A stretch of DNA of 64,000 bases. Source: Modicisalibacter sp049808615 (lineage in GTDB: Bacteria > Pseudomonadota > Gammaproteobacteria > Pseudomonadales > Halomonadaceae). Below are positions 23,852 through 32,630 of the stretch, piece after piece. The stretch covers positions 62,001 through 126,000 of the forward strand of contig NZ_JBNCAN010000006.1 of NCBI RefSeq assembly GCF_049808615.1, given 5' to 3'. Below the pieces are notes generated by a model. The model was not told the DNA's origin and did not search any database. It saw nothing but the letters and a program-made list of their open reading frames with translations. The number at the start of each line of letters is the position of its first letter. Position 1 is the stretch's first letter. Position numbers and translations under genes: made by a program.

Positions 23852-24859
23852 CTATTGATTGAGCAGCTGGGCTGCGCGTTTGGCGAAATAGGTCAGGATG
23901 CCATCCGCCCCCGCGCGCTTGAAGCACATGAGCGATTCGAGAATCACGCTGTCGGCATCGAGCCAGCCGTTTTCGAAAGCGGCCATGTGCATGGCGTACT
24001 CGCCGCTGACCTGGTAGGCGAAGGTCGGCACCGCCAGTTCCTGCTTGATGCGCCGGACTACATCCAGATAGGGCATGCCCGGCTTGACCATCACCATGTC
24101 GGCACCCTCGGCCAGATCCAGGGCGACCTCGTGTACGGCCTCGTCGCTGTTGGCCGGGTCCATCTGATAGGTGGTCTTGTCGGCCTTGCCGAGATTGCCT
24201 GCAGAGCCCACTGCGTCGCGAAAGGGACCATAGTAGCGTGAGGCATACTTGGCGGAGTAGGCCATGATGCGCGTGTTGTGCAGTTGCTCCTGCTCGAGGA
24301 TCCTGCGAATGGCGCCGATGCGGCCGTCCATCATATCCGAGGGGGCCACCACGTCCGCGCCGGCCTCCGCGTGAGAGAGCGCCTGCTTGAGCAGGGTCTC
24401 GACGGTACGATCGTTCTGCACGTAGCCCTGTGAGTCGAGAATGCCGTCCTGACCGTGCACGGTGTAGGGGTCCAGGGCCACGTCGGTGATCACGCCCAGT
24501 TCGGGAAGGCTCTCCTTGAGGGCCCGCACGCTGCGCTGCACGAGACCGCCGGCATTGTAGGCCTCTTCGGCAAATTCGCTCTTGTGCTGGGCATCGATGA
24601 CCGGGAAGAGCGCCAGGGCCGGAATGCCTAGCGCTGAAACGTCGCGCGCTTCTTCAAGCAACAGGTCCAAGGACATTCGTTCGACGCCGGGCATGGAAGC
24701 GACTGCTTCGCGGCGCTGTTCGCCTTCCAGCACGAACACCGGCAGGATCAGGTCGTTGGGACTCAGCGACGACTCGCGCATCAGACGCCGAGAGAAATCG
24801 TCCTTGCGCATGCGACGCAGGCGGGTAGCGGGATATTGGCGTGGGATCAAAAAGCTCAA
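23852..24859 (-). CDS. hemB: Delta-aminolevulinic acid dehydratase (porphobilinogen synthase)
   Basis: HemB joins two 5-aminolevulinate molecules into porphobilinogen for heme. The 335-residue protein has the active-site Lys segments AYSAKYASRYYGPFRDA and MVMVKPGMPYLD. The metal region reads DVALDPYTVHGQDGI, with Asp in place of the Zn-binding cysteines, as in the Mg-dependent, Pseudomonas-type enzymes. It starts at TTG 24859 with GGAG 8 bases upstream; no ATG near this point gives the family N-terminus (FLIPRQYPATRLRRMR). Confidence 0.95.
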   Translation of the reverse strand: MSFLIPRQYPATRLRRMRKDDFSRRLMRESSLSPNDLILPVFVLEGEQRREAVASMPGVERMSLDLLLEEARDVSALGIPALALFPVIDAQHKSEFAEEAYNAGGLVQRSVRALKESLPELGVITDVALDPYTVHGQDGILDSQGYVQNDRTVETLLKQALSHAEAGADVVAPSDMMDGRIGAIRRILEQEQLHNTRIMAYSAKYASRYYGPFRDAVGSAGNLGKADKTTYQMDPANSDEAVHEVALDLAEGADMVMVKPGMPYLDVVRRIKQELAVPTFAYQVSGEYAMHMAAFENGWLDADSVILESLMCFKRAGADGILTYFAKRAAQLLNQ

Positions 24860-24952
24860 GATCGTGTCTCCAGTCGAAAGATTGCGGTCGCACGTCCCGT
24901 TAATCTGCTCAAGTAATATGACAGCGGGACGACGGCAACAAGAAGCGTATCC

Positions 24953-24958
24953 ATTATA
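24953..24958 (-). promoter_or_regulatory. Candidate -10 box for hemB
   Basis: Perfect TATAAT on the minus strand (GATATAATGG), about 95 bases upstream of the hemB TTG start, in the divergent hemB-elbB gap. No convincing -35 hexamer at the right spacing. Hexamer match only. Confidence 0.4.
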
Positions 24959-25068
24959 TCAAGCATGAGGGTGCGAGAATGCCGGCGCCTTGTCGCACCC
25001 GGCAAGACCTTTTAGAGTGAAACTCATCGGCGGGAGTAAATCCCGGCACCGTGTCCAAGGAGTAAGGC

Positions 25069-25728
25069 ATGAGCAAACAGGTAGCGATCATCCTGTCAGG
25101 CTGCGGTTTTCGCGACGGTTCGGAAATCTACGAGACGACACTCACCTTGCTACGTCTCGATCAGCTGGATATAGCATATCGCTGTTTCGCCCCGGATCTC
25201 GATCAACCCAAGGTCATCGATCATGTCAGCGGTGAGGCTTGCGAGAACGAAACGCGCAACATGCTGGTAGAATCCGCCCGTCTGGCGCGTAGCGAGATAG
25301 AGTCTCTCGAGGCGCTGAATCCGGACGATTTCGATGGAGTTATCCTGCCGGGTGGCCAGGGGGTGGCAAAGAATCTTTCGGATTTTGCCGAGGCCGGAGC
25401 CGACATGACGGTGCTGCCGCTATTGCGCGACAAGATCGTGGCATTTTTCGAGGCCGGCAAACCGATCGGACTGATGTGCTACTCCTCGCTACTGGCCCCC
25501 AGGCTATTGGATGTGACCATCCCGGTCACGGTGGGCCACAACGCCAGGATCGCCGGTGCCATCAGCAGCATGGGAGGTCTACACAAGACCTGCAGTGCGG
25601 ATGATGTAGTGGTCGATCGTGAGCATCGGATCGTGACGACACCGGCCTTCATGACCGCCAAGGGTCTTGCCGAGGCCGCCAAGGGTATCTCCAAACTGGT
25701 CGACAAACTCGATGAAATGATGCGCTGA
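25069..25728 (+). CDS. elbB: ElbB, DJ-1/PfpI-superfamily protein (isoprenoid-associated)
   Basis: A 219-residue glutamine-amidotransferase-like fold protein. It begins SKQVAIILSGCGFRDGSEIYE, matching ElbB's VILSGCGVYDGSEIHE, has VILPGGQGVAKNLSDFA, and the nucleophile-elbow Cys in GLMCYSS. E. coli ElbB has weak glyoxalase activity and was linked to isoprenoid synthesis; its physiological role is not settled. ATG 25069 has AAGGAG 6 bases upstream. It is divergent from hemB and convergent with the tat genes. Confidence 0.9.
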   Translation: MSKQVAIILSGCGFRDGSEIYETTLTLLRLDQLDIAYRCFAPDLDQPKVIDHVSGEACENETRNMLVESARLARSEIESLEALNPDDFDGVILPGGQGVAKNLSDFAEAGADMTVLPLLRDKIVAFFEAGKPIGLMCYSSLLAPRLLDVTIPVTVGHNARIAGAISSMGGLHKTCSADDVVVDREHRIVTTPAFMTAKGLAEAAKGISKLVDKLDEMMR

Positions 25729-25755
25729 GCGACCCATCATCCAAACCAAGCATTC

Positions 25756-25782
25756 AGAAGCCCTGAACACGAGGGCTTTTCT
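25756..25782. terminator. Bidirectional terminator between elbB and tatC
   Basis: Stem AAGCCCT (25758-25764) with AGGGCTT (25772-25778), loop GAACACG, T-run after it on the + strand (TTTTC) and an A-rich flank (AGAA) that gives Ts on the other strand. It sits in the 71-base gap between convergent genes, so it can serve both. Confidence 0.75.
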
Positions 25783-25799
25783 GATCGACGTTCAGGATG

Positions 25800-26582
25800 T
25801 CAGGCGTCGTCGGCGTCTGCTGTTTTGCGCTGCCGCCTGCGGAGGACGCGTCCGGCCAGGATGCCGATCTCATAGAGCAGCCACATGGGGATGGCCAGCA
25901 GACTCTGGGAAATGATGTCCGGCGGTGTCATCAGCATGCCCACCACGAAGCAGCCAAGCACGATATAGGGACGTTTCTTCGACAGGCTCTCGACGGTGGT
26001 GGCCCCGGTCCAGATCATCAGAAAAGTGGCGATAGGAATCTCGAAAGCGACCCCGAAGGCGAAGAACAGCTTGAGAACGAAATTCAGGTACTGGTTGATG
26101 TCCGTCATCACCGCGACATTCTCCGGGCCCGTGTGCACGAAGAAGTCGAAGAGCAGCGGAAACACCACGTAGTAGGCGAAAGCGGCACCACCATAGAACA
26201 GCAGGACACTCGAGACCAGCAAGGGGATCGCGAGGACCTTCTCGTTTTCGTAAAGCCCAGGGGCAATGAAGGCCCAGAGCTGATGCAGCACGAAAGGCAC
26301 GGCGATGAATACCGCGACCACCAGCGTCAGCTTGAAGGGCGCCAGGAAGGGCGAGGCGACCTCGGTGGCGATCATCTGGGAGCCTTCCGGCAGCAGGGCC
26401 ATCAACGGATCTGCGACGAAGGTGTAGATGTCGTTGGAGAAGGCGTACAACCCCAGGAAAATCAGCAGTATCGCGATCACCGCTCGCATCAGACGCGAGC
26501 GCAACTCGATCAAGTGTTCGATCAACGGTGCCTGAGGTGGCTCTTCCGGAGTCTTGTTGCGCGGAGAGGGGGCTTCACTCAT
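25800..26582 (-). CDS. tatC: Sec-independent protein translocase TatC
   Basis: TatC is the six-helix inner-membrane receptor for twin-arginine signal peptides. The 260-residue protein opens with the conserved LIEHLIELRSRLMRAV (the LxELRxR motif) and has several long hydrophobic segments, including VLAIPLLVSSVLLFYGGAAF and the FGVAFEIP motif. ATG 26582 overlaps the tatB stop by four bases (ATGA), so the two are translationally coupled. Last gene of the cluster; the terminator at 25756-25782 follows. Confidence 0.96.
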   Translation of the reverse strand: MSEAPSPRNKTPEEPPQAPLIEHLIELRSRLMRAVIAILLIFLGLYAFSNDIYTFVADPLMALLPEGSQMIATEVASPFLAPFKLTLVVAVFIAVPFVLHQLWAFIAPGLYENEKVLAIPLLVSSVLLFYGGAAFAYYVVFPLLFDFFVHTGPENVAVMTDINQYLNFVLKLFFAFGVAFEIPIATFLMIWTGATTVESLSKKRPYIVLGCFVVGMLMTPPDIISQSLLAIPMWLLYEIGILAGRVLRRRQRKTADADDA

Positions 26583-27031
26583 CGCGAGCTGGCATCCTTG
26601 TCATCGGCGGTAGCGGCATCCGGAGCCGTGGAGGCGGATTCATCGGGTGTTCGTCCGACTGCGTCTCGATGGGTATCTTGATCGAGGGGGGCTTCGAGGT
26701 TCCTTGGCGTATTCGCATTTTCACCAGAGGATGATTGCGCAGAGGTCTTGTCGGTGTTGCTCGATCCCGGCGCACTGACATAGTTCTCGATGTCCTTGCG
26801 GGCCTTGTCGAAACCGCTATCGAGCTTTTTCTGATGCTCCTCGAGTTTCTGGCGCAACTCTTCCGCTTCCAGTTGAGCGTTGATTTCGCGTTGCATGCCG
26901 GAGACGGTGCGCTTGATCTTGCCTATCCATAAGCCAGCCGTGCGGGCGGCCTGGGGTAGCCGCTCGGGACCCAGCACCAATAGGCCGACCACACCGATGA
27001 TCAGTAGCTCGAGAAAGCCGATGTCGAACAT
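26579..27031 (-). CDS. tatB: Sec-independent protein translocase TatB
   Basis: TatB works with TatC as the signal-peptide receptor. The 150-residue protein starts MFDIGFLELLIIGVVGLLVL with the conserved Glu and Pro (GPERLP) of the hinge, then an amphipathic helix and a long acidic, low-complexity tail (from about residue 85) typical of TatB. tatA lies 6 bases upstream. Confidence 0.95.
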   Translation of the reverse strand: MFDIGFLELLIIGVVGLLVLGPERLPQAARTAGLWIGKIKRTVSGMQREINAQLEAEELRQKLEEHQKKLDSGFDKARKDIENYVSAPGSSNTDKTSAQSSSGENANTPRNLEAPLDQDTHRDAVGRTPDESASTAPDAATADDKDASSR

Positions 27032-27037
27032 GCAGGG

Positions 27038-27310
27038 TTACTTCCGCTCATGCTTGTCTTCGACGTGCTCACCACTGCGTTGTTCGGGTTTGACGTCGTA
27101 GGTTTCGCCTTTTTCGTCATGACGAACCTGGTGCTGAACGTTGTCGTCCTTTTCCTTGCCATCCTTGTCGTCTTCACTCATGGCCTTCTTGAAGCCCTTG
27201 ACTGCACCACCCAGATCGCCACCGACATTACGCAGCTTCTTGGTGCCGAAGATCAGGATGATGATGCCGAGTACGATCAGCAACTGCCAGATACTGATAC
27301 CACCTAACAT
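27038..27310 (-). CDS. tatA: Sec-independent protein translocase TatA
   Basis: TatA forms the transport pore. The 90-residue protein begins MLGGISIWQLLIVLGIIILI, followed by the FGTKKLRNVGGDLGGAVKGF hinge and amphipathic helix, and a charged tail. I chose ATG 27310 because AGGAGA stands 8 bases upstream; the longer frame from 27331 includes that ribosome-binding site. First of the tatABC set, 30 bases after hisE. Confidence 0.95.
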   Translation of the reverse strand: MLGGISIWQLLIVLGIIILIFGTKKLRNVGGDLGGAVKGFKKAMSEDDKDGKEKDDNVQHQVRHDEKGETYDVKPEQRSGEHVEDKHERK

Positions 27311-27340
27311 TGAGAGTCTCTCCTGGGGCAATGACCCCGT

Positions 27341-27679
27341 TCATTCAGACGATCGGGCGGCTTTTTCGTCCAGCCCGGAAATGCCGAAGCGCTGTGCCAG
27401 TTCCTCGAGCACCGCCCGGTGATCGATATCGAGATGTGACAACATCACCAGACTATGAAACCACAGGTCAGCGGTTTCGGCGACCACTGCCTGATGATCC
27501 TGGTCAAGATCATTGGCACTATCCTTCGCCGCGAGGATGGTCTCGGTCGCTTCCTCACCGACTTTTTCGAGAATCTTGTTGAGCCCCTTGGCATGCAGGG
27601 ATGCCACGTAGGAGGATTCAGGATCGGCATGACGTCGCTGTTTGAGCACGTCGCCAAGTTGATCGAGTATATCGCTCAC
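27341..27679 (-). CDS. hisE: Phosphoribosyl-ATP pyrophosphatase HisE
   Basis: HisE hydrolyses phosphoribosyl-ATP to phosphoribosyl-AMP, the second step of histidine synthesis. The 112-residue MazG-fold protein has SSYVASLHAKGLNKILEKVGEEATE and VVAETADLWFHSLVML, with the acidic metal-binding residues expected. GTG 27679 is the likely start: AGGAG lies 9 bases ahead, whereas TTG 27685 is only 3 bases from it. Separate HisE between ubiB and tatA is the Pseudomonas arrangement, but the partner hisI is not present next to it here. Confidence 0.92.
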   Translation of the reverse strand: MSDILDQLGDVLKQRRHADPESSYVASLHAKGLNKILEKVGEEATETILAAKDSANDLDQDHQAVVAETADLWFHSLVMLSHLDIDHRAVLEELAQRFGISGLDEKAARSSE

Positions 27680-27730
27680 CTGCAAACGCTCCTATGAGAT
27701 AGAGAGTTGTGTGACATTGAAAGTGTAGGG

Positions 27731-29353
27731 CTAACGCGAGATCAGCAGCAACATGCCGAGTCCCGCGGCGACCAGTACCGGCCAGGATTGCTGCGTGGCC
27801 CATTGCGTCAGCGGCTGCCAGGCAATGGCCAAGGCCAGTAGCAATATGCCCAGGCGAAGACGCCGATCGCGGCGTGCGCTGTACTTCAACTGCTGCTGCA
27901 TGTCCTCGATGGCGTCGGCCTGGCGTTGACGCTGATGCTGATCGTGCTCCACTCGGGAGAGCGCGTGATGGACCAGTACCGGCAATTCGGGAAGTTGGCG
28001 ACTAAGCTCCGGTGCCTGTTTCTTGAAGGATTCCCACAGACCTCGCGGCCCGGCGCGTTCCTTCATCCAGCGTTCCAGATAGGGCCGGGCGGTCGTCCAC
28101 AGGTCAAGATCGGGATAGAGCTGGCGTCCCAGGCCTTCGATGTTGAGTAGCGTCTTCTGCAACAGCACCAACTGCGGCTGGACTTCCATGTTGAAGCGTC
28201 GGGCGGTCTGAAACAGGCCCAGCAGTACCTGGCCGAAGGAAATCTCCTTGAGCGGACGCTCGAGGATCGGTTCGCAGACGGTGCGGATCGCCGCGGCAAA
28301 CTCGTTGGCCCGGGTGTCTTCACCGACCCAGCCCGACTCGATATGCAGTGCCGCGACCTCATAGTAATCCTGATTGAAGAAGGCCAGCAGATTGCGCGCC
28401 AGATAATCCTGGTCTTCCCGGGTCAGACTGCCGACGATGCCACAGTCGATGGCGATATACTGAGGATCTTCTGGGTGTTCGCGATTGACGAAAATATTGC
28501 CCGGATGCATGTCGGCATGAAAGAAGTTGTCGCGAAATACCTGGGTGAAGAAGATCTCCACCCCGCGTTCGGCGAGTCGGCGCAGATCGACGTTCTGTTC
28601 CGCCAGCGCCTGCATGTCGGCCACGGGCGTTCCGTATATACGTTCCTGCACCATCACGCGCTGGCGGGTCAGGGGCCAATGGATGGCCGGGACGTACAAT
28701 AGCGGTGAATGCTTGAAGTTGCGCTTGAGCTGGGAAGTGTTGGCGGCTTCCTTGCGCAGGTCGAGCTCATCGAATAGCGTCGACTCGTAGTCCGCCACCA
28801 CCTCGACGGGGCGCAATCGACGCGCCTCGGGAATTCGTCTGAGTAGACGCGCGAAGGTGTACAGCAGACCGATGTCCTTTCGCATCACCTCTTCGATACG
28901 CGGACGAATCACCTTGACCACCACTGCCTCACCGCTGTGCAGGCGGGCCGCATGTACCTGAGCGATGGAAGCCGATGCCATGGGGTGAGTGTCGAATTCC
29001 GCAAAGCTTGTCTCGATGGAGCATTCGAGTTCGGCTTCAATGAGTGCTCGCGCCTGCTCACCGGGGAAGGGCGGTACCTGATCCTGCAGGCGCCTTAATT
29101 CGTCGGCGATCTCGGGCGGCAATAGATCGCGGCGTGTAGAGAGCATCTGGCCGAACTTGACGAATACCGGCCCCAATGCCTCCAGTGCCAGGCGCAGTCG
29201 TTTGCCAGGGGAGTGCGGGCCCGTTGGCACCAGCCGTAGAGGGGATAAGCGAAAAAGCAGTCGCAGCGCTGCAGGCAAACGCTCGAGGGGGATCAGCGTG
29301 TCCAGGCGAAATCGGGTGATGACCCAGAAGATGCGCAGTAGTCGCAGATTCAC
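27731..29353 (-). CDS. ubiB: Ubiquinone biosynthesis kinase-like protein UbiB
   Basis: UbiB is an atypical protein-kinase-like ATPase of the inner membrane needed for ubiquinone synthesis, thought to help extract or present the lipid precursors. The 540-residue protein has the family signature KFGQMLSTRRDLLPPEIADEL, the Ala-rich loop MASASIAQVHAA and the metal-binding FFHADMHPGNIFV. Two hydrophobic C-terminal segments (LGILLLALAIAW and WPVLVAAGLGMLLLI) form the membrane anchor. It starts at GTG 29353, overlapping the ubiJ stop (GTGA). Confidence 0.95.
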   Translation of the reverse strand: MNLRLLRIFWVITRFRLDTLIPLERLPAALRLLFRLSPLRLVPTGPHSPGKRLRLALEALGPVFVKFGQMLSTRRDLLPPEIADELRRLQDQVPPFPGEQARALIEAELECSIETSFAEFDTHPMASASIAQVHAARLHSGEAVVVKVIRPRIEEVMRKDIGLLYTFARLLRRIPEARRLRPVEVVADYESTLFDELDLRKEAANTSQLKRNFKHSPLLYVPAIHWPLTRQRVMVQERIYGTPVADMQALAEQNVDLRRLAERGVEIFFTQVFRDNFFHADMHPGNIFVNREHPEDPQYIAIDCGIVGSLTREDQDYLARNLLAFFNQDYYEVAALHIESGWVGEDTRANEFAAAIRTVCEPILERPLKEISFGQVLLGLFQTARRFNMEVQPQLVLLQKTLLNIEGLGRQLYPDLDLWTTARPYLERWMKERAGPRGLWESFKKQAPELSRQLPELPVLVHHALSRVEHDQHQRQRQADAIEDMQQQLKYSARRDRRLRLGILLLALAIAWQPLTQWATQQSWPVLVAAGLGMLLLISR

Positions 29354-29994
29354 GCAGTGTCCTTCTGGTGCGGGGCAAGCTTGCGCTGCAATCGGGTGAT
29401 ACGGGCCTCAAGACGATCCGTAGCGATCTCGAGTTCGGTCAGATGATCGCGTAGCGCCTCCCGTTGAGAATGCCCGGGTAGCAGGCGCGCTTCCTCGAAC
29501 ACGAAATCGGAAAGATCGGCATGCAGTTCGCGCTGGCTTCGCAGTCCGAAGTGCGTGAAGCGCCGCATGCCCTCTGCCAGACTGTGCCCGGGGTAATCGC
29601 CGAACCACGCGGCCAGAGCGCCTTCCCAATCGACATCGATATCCATCAATAGCGTGCGAGCGCCTTCGAGCACCCCGACCTGGCCACGCAGCGCCAGGCG
29701 TCCCGAGAACATCAGGTGCTCCACCGATTCGCCGCCCAGTAGCGCACCGAGCGTATCACTGTCGATTTCGACGATGGCGTCGGCATCATCTTCCTCGGCC
29801 TGGGGGTGGTGCAACAGGCTCAAGCCTTTTTCATCGAAGACGATCAGCAGATCGAATCGCGGCCTTTCCAATCGCATCAGCAAACGCTTGCCGGCGAGCT
29901 TATTCAAGCGCGAAGGCGCCGCCGGATCGCGCGCCAACAGAGTATTGAGGGTTTTTTCGGCACAACCGAGCAGTAGCGTGGACATCAATGACAT
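29350..29994 (-). CDS. ubiJ: Ubiquinone biosynthesis accessory factor UbiJ (SCP2 domain)
   Basis: UbiJ binds ubiquinone precursors through an SCP2-type lipid-binding domain and, with UbiK, organises the soluble Ubi complex. The 214-residue protein shows the SCP2 region (about residues 20-120, with LRGQVGVLEGARTL) and a C-terminal coiled coil (LTELEIATDRLEARITRLQRKL). It lies between ubiE and ubiB, as in E. coli. The start at 29994 has GAGG 5 bases upstream. Confidence 0.9.
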   Translation of the reverse strand: MSLMSTLLLGCAEKTLNTLLARDPAAPSRLNKLAGKRLLMRLERPRFDLLIVFDEKGLSLLHHPQAEEDDADAIVEIDSDTLGALLGGESVEHLMFSGRLALRGQVGVLEGARTLLMDIDVDWEGALAAWFGDYPGHSLAEGMRRFTHFGLRSQRELHADLSDFVFEEARLLPGHSQREALRDHLTELEIATDRLEARITRLQRKLAPHQKDTA

Positions 29995-30001
29995 CGGATC
30001 C

Positions 30002-30748
30002 TCACAGCTTGATGCCGCGGTGCAGGGCGACGATACCCCCGGTCATATTGGTATATTCCACGCGCTCGAGGCCGGCGGCTTGCATCATGGCCTTGAGGGT
30101 GTCCTGGTCCGGGTGCATGCGGATGGATTCGGCCAGATAACGGTAGCTCTCGGCATCGTTGGCCACCCATTCACCCATCTTTGGCAGGACAGTGAAGGAG
30201 TAGTTGTCGTAGACCTTGGACAGCAGCGCGTTCGGCGGCTTAGAGAACTCCAGAATCAGTAGCCGACCACCAGGCTTGAGCACCCGGGTCATCGAGCGCA
30301 GGGCGGCGTCCTTGTCGGTGACATTGCGCAGCCCGAAGGCGATGGTGATGCAGTCGAAGCTGTTATCGGGGAACGGCAGACATTCGGCATTGGCCTGAAC
30401 GTATTCGACGTTGTCACCGACGCCGTTGTCCAGGAGCTTGTCGCGCCCCACCTTGAGCATCGACTGGTTGATATCCGCCAGCACCACACGGCCGTTGGGG
30501 CCCACCAGACGCGAGAACTTGAGTGTCAGGTCGCCGGTGCCGCCGGCGATGTCGAGCACCTGATGGCCTCGACGCACCCCGGCCCGTTCCAGGGTCACGC
30601 GTTTCCAAAGACGATGAATGCCCAGTGACATGAGATCGTTCATGACGTCGTAACGAGCGGCCACCGAATGAAAGACGTCCGCCACTCGGGCGGCTTTCTC
30701 CTCGCGCGCTACCTCCTGGTAGCCGAAATGAGTCGTAGGCTTGTCCAT
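30002..30748 (-). CDS. ubiE: Ubiquinone/menaquinone C-methyltransferase UbiE
   Basis: UbiE adds the C-methyl group to the demethoxy-quinone ring using S-adenosylmethionine. From ATG 30748 (AGGA 5 bases upstream) it is 248 residues; E. coli UbiE has 251. The SAM-binding motif I is VLDIAGGTGDLTLKF, with DCITIAFGLRNVTD and LKPGGRLLILEFSKP further on, both diagnostic of UbiE/COQ5. A longer frame to 30775 lacks a ribosome-binding site. First gene of the ubiE-ubiJ-ubiB-hisE-tatABC group. Confidence 0.96.
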   Translation of the reverse strand: MDKPTTHFGYQEVAREEKAARVADVFHSVAARYDVMNDLMSLGIHRLWKRVTLERAGVRRGHQVLDIAGGTGDLTLKFSRLVGPNGRVVLADINQSMLKVGRDKLLDNGVGDNVEYVQANAECLPFPDNSFDCITIAFGLRNVTDKDAALRSMTRVLKPGGRLLILEFSKPPNALLSKVYDNYSFTVLPKMGEWVANDAESYRYLAESIRMHPDQDTLKAMMQAAGLERVEYTNMTGGIVALHRGIKL

Positions 30749-30860
30749 GTCGATCCTTGCTATGGCGCGAATCAAGAAGTTGAGATGACGCCATTGTAGA
30801 CTCCGCCGATGGCGTTTGTCTTTCGATGCGGCAAAGCGTCAGCAAATGCCTCGTGCACCC

Positions 30861-31244
30861 CTATAGCTGTTTCAGGGGGATTCCCAGCGGTTCTCGGGAG
30901 GCGTTGGCTTCTTCGAGGCGCCGCAGGTAGTCGGCCCAGTTGGCATCCTGGTTGGTGGCCAGCTCGTAGAGGTAGTCCCAACTGTACAGGCCCGTGTCAT
31001 GACCATCATCGAAGTGCAGCTTGAGGGCGTAGCGCCCGGTCTGGGTGATGTTCTTCAGGCCGACATATTTCATGCCCGTCTGCAGGGTGGCGGACTCCGG
31101 GCCATGGCCGCGTACCTCGGCGGAAGGCGAGAAGACCCGAAGGTATTCGGCACTCAGGCGATAGCTTTCGCCTTCGTCATAGCCAAGTTCGAGTTCACGG
31201 GCCTGCTTGTGATAGTGCACGCGGGTGGGAATCGGGGCAGTCAT
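30861..31244 (-). CDS. DUF971 / gamma-butyrobetaine-hydroxylase-like N-terminal domain protein
   Basis: A 127-residue protein made of the small domain found at the N-terminus of gamma-butyrobetaine hydroxylases (DUF971), with YRLSAEYLRVFSPSAEV, VGLKNITQTGRYALKLHF and GLYSWDYLYEL. ATG 31244 has AGGAGA 6 bases upstream. It sits between hslU and ubiE, where Pseudomonas keeps its homologue beside hslVU. In other proteins the fold binds a metal; a role in iron-sulfur cluster handling has been proposed for relatives, but none can be shown here. Confidence 0.85.
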   Translation of the reverse strand: MTAPIPTRVHYHKQARELELGYDEGESYRLSAEYLRVFSPSAEVRGHGPESATLQTGMKYVGLKNITQTGRYALKLHFDDGHDTGLYSWDYLYELATNQDANWADYLRRLEEANASREPLGIPLKQL

Positions 31245-31294
31245 CTTGGTCTCCTGAAAAAGCGGCGAGCAGGCCATGCTCGCCGCGCGATGCC

Positions 31295-32623
31295 TCAGAG
31301 AATGTACCGCGACAAGTCCTCGTCCAGCGCCAGTTCGCCGAGCTGGGAGTTGACATAATCCGCGTCGATGACCAGCGGGCCAGGCATGTCGCCGCCCTGG
31401 AACGAGGCCTCCTCGAGCAAACGCTCCATGACCGTATGCAAACGCCGGGCGCCGATGTTCTCGGTGCCTTCGTTGACCTGGTAGGCGATCTCGGCGATGC
31501 GCGCGATGCCATCCTGGGTGAACTCGATCGTCAGTCCTTCCGTGGCCATGAGTGCCTGATACTGTTTGGTCAGCGCCGCTGAAGGCTCCGTCAGGATGCG
31601 CCGGAAATCCTCAGGAGTCAGGGCCGAGAGCTCGACACGAATCGGCAGACGACCCTGCAGTTCGGGAATCAGATCCGAAGGCTTGGAGAGATGGAAGGCG
31701 CCGGAAGCAATGAACAGGATGTGATCGGTCTTGATCATGCCGTGCTTGGTCGACACCGTGGACCCTTCGATCAGGGGTAGCAGGTCACGTTGCACGCCTT
31801 CTCGTGAGATCTCGGCACCGCCGGATTCGCCCCGTTTGGCGACCTTGTCGAGCTCATCGAGGAAGACGATGCCGTTCTCTTCCACCGCCTCGATGGCACG
31901 GCGCTTGATATCCTCGTCGTTGACCAGCTTGGCCGCTTCCTCGTCCCGCAGCAGTTGCCAGGCATCCTTGACCGCGACCCGCTTGGTTTCGGTCTTCTGC
32001 TTGCCGAGATTGGAGAACATGCTTTGCAGTTGGCTGGTCATCTCTTCCATGCCCGGTGGGCCGGCAAGATCGAAACCGCCGCTCTGCGGGGTGATCTCGA
32101 TATCGATTTCCTTGTCGTCGAGCTGACCCTCGCGCAACTTCTTGCGAAACGCCTGCCGAGTCGAGGAGTCGTCGCGGGCGCTGTCGTACTCGCTGCCCCG
32201 GGGGCGTGGCAGCAGCGCATCGAGAATGCGGTCTTCCGCGGCATCGTCGGCCCGGTGGCCTACTTCTTCCTTGGCTTGCTCGCGCACCATCTTGATCGCC
32301 ATCTCGATCAGATCGCGCACGATGGATTCCACATCACGGCCTACATAGCCGACTTCGGTGAATTTGGTCGCCTCGATCTTGATGAACGGCGCCCGGGCGA
32401 GTTTTGCCAGGCGTCGGGCGATCTCGGTCTTGCCCACCCCGGTAGGGCCGATCATCAGAATGTTCTTGGGGGTGACCTCCGGGCGCAGGGTGTCGTCGAG
32501 TTGCATGCGCCGCCAGCGATTGCGAAGGGCGATGGCCACGGCACGCTTGGCATCGTGCTGGCCGATGATGTACTGGTCCAGCGCGTGGACGATTTCACGG
32601 GGCGTCATCTGGGATTGGGACAT
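31295..32623 (-). CDS. hslU: ATP-dependent protease ATPase subunit HslU
   Basis: HslU (ClpY) is the AAA+ ring that unfolds substrates for the HslV peptidase. From ATG 32623 it is 442 residues (E. coli 443), starting MSQSQMTPREIVHALDQYIIGQ. Walker A is MIGPTGVGKTEIARRLAKLA, the pore motif GYVGRD follows, and Walker B is GIVFLDELDKVAKR. The protein ends in DLSRYIL, the C-terminal tail that docks into HslV. It begins 8 bases after hslV. Confidence 0.97.
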   Translation of the reverse strand: MSQSQMTPREIVHALDQYIIGQHDAKRAVAIALRNRWRRMQLDDTLRPEVTPKNILMIGPTGVGKTEIARRLAKLARAPFIKIEATKFTEVGYVGRDVESIVRDLIEMAIKMVREQAKEEVGHRADDAAEDRILDALLPRPRGSEYDSARDDSSTRQAFRKKLREGQLDDKEIDIEITPQSGGFDLAGPPGMEEMTSQLQSMFSNLGKQKTETKRVAVKDAWQLLRDEEAAKLVNDEDIKRRAIEAVEENGIVFLDELDKVAKRGESGGAEISREGVQRDLLPLIEGSTVSTKHGMIKTDHILFIASGAFHLSKPSDLIPELQGRLPIRVELSALTPEDFRRILTEPSAALTKQYQALMATEGLTIEFTQDGIARIAEIAYQVNEGTENIGARRLHTVMERLLEEASFQGGDMPGPLVIDADYVNSQLGELALDEDLSRYIL

Positions 32624-32630
32624 GATCGAC

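Noticed and set aside
25797..26681. 294-codon + strand frame across the tatC/tatB region
   Set aside because: Antisense shadow of tatC and tatB; translation is His/Gln/Gly-rich with no domain.
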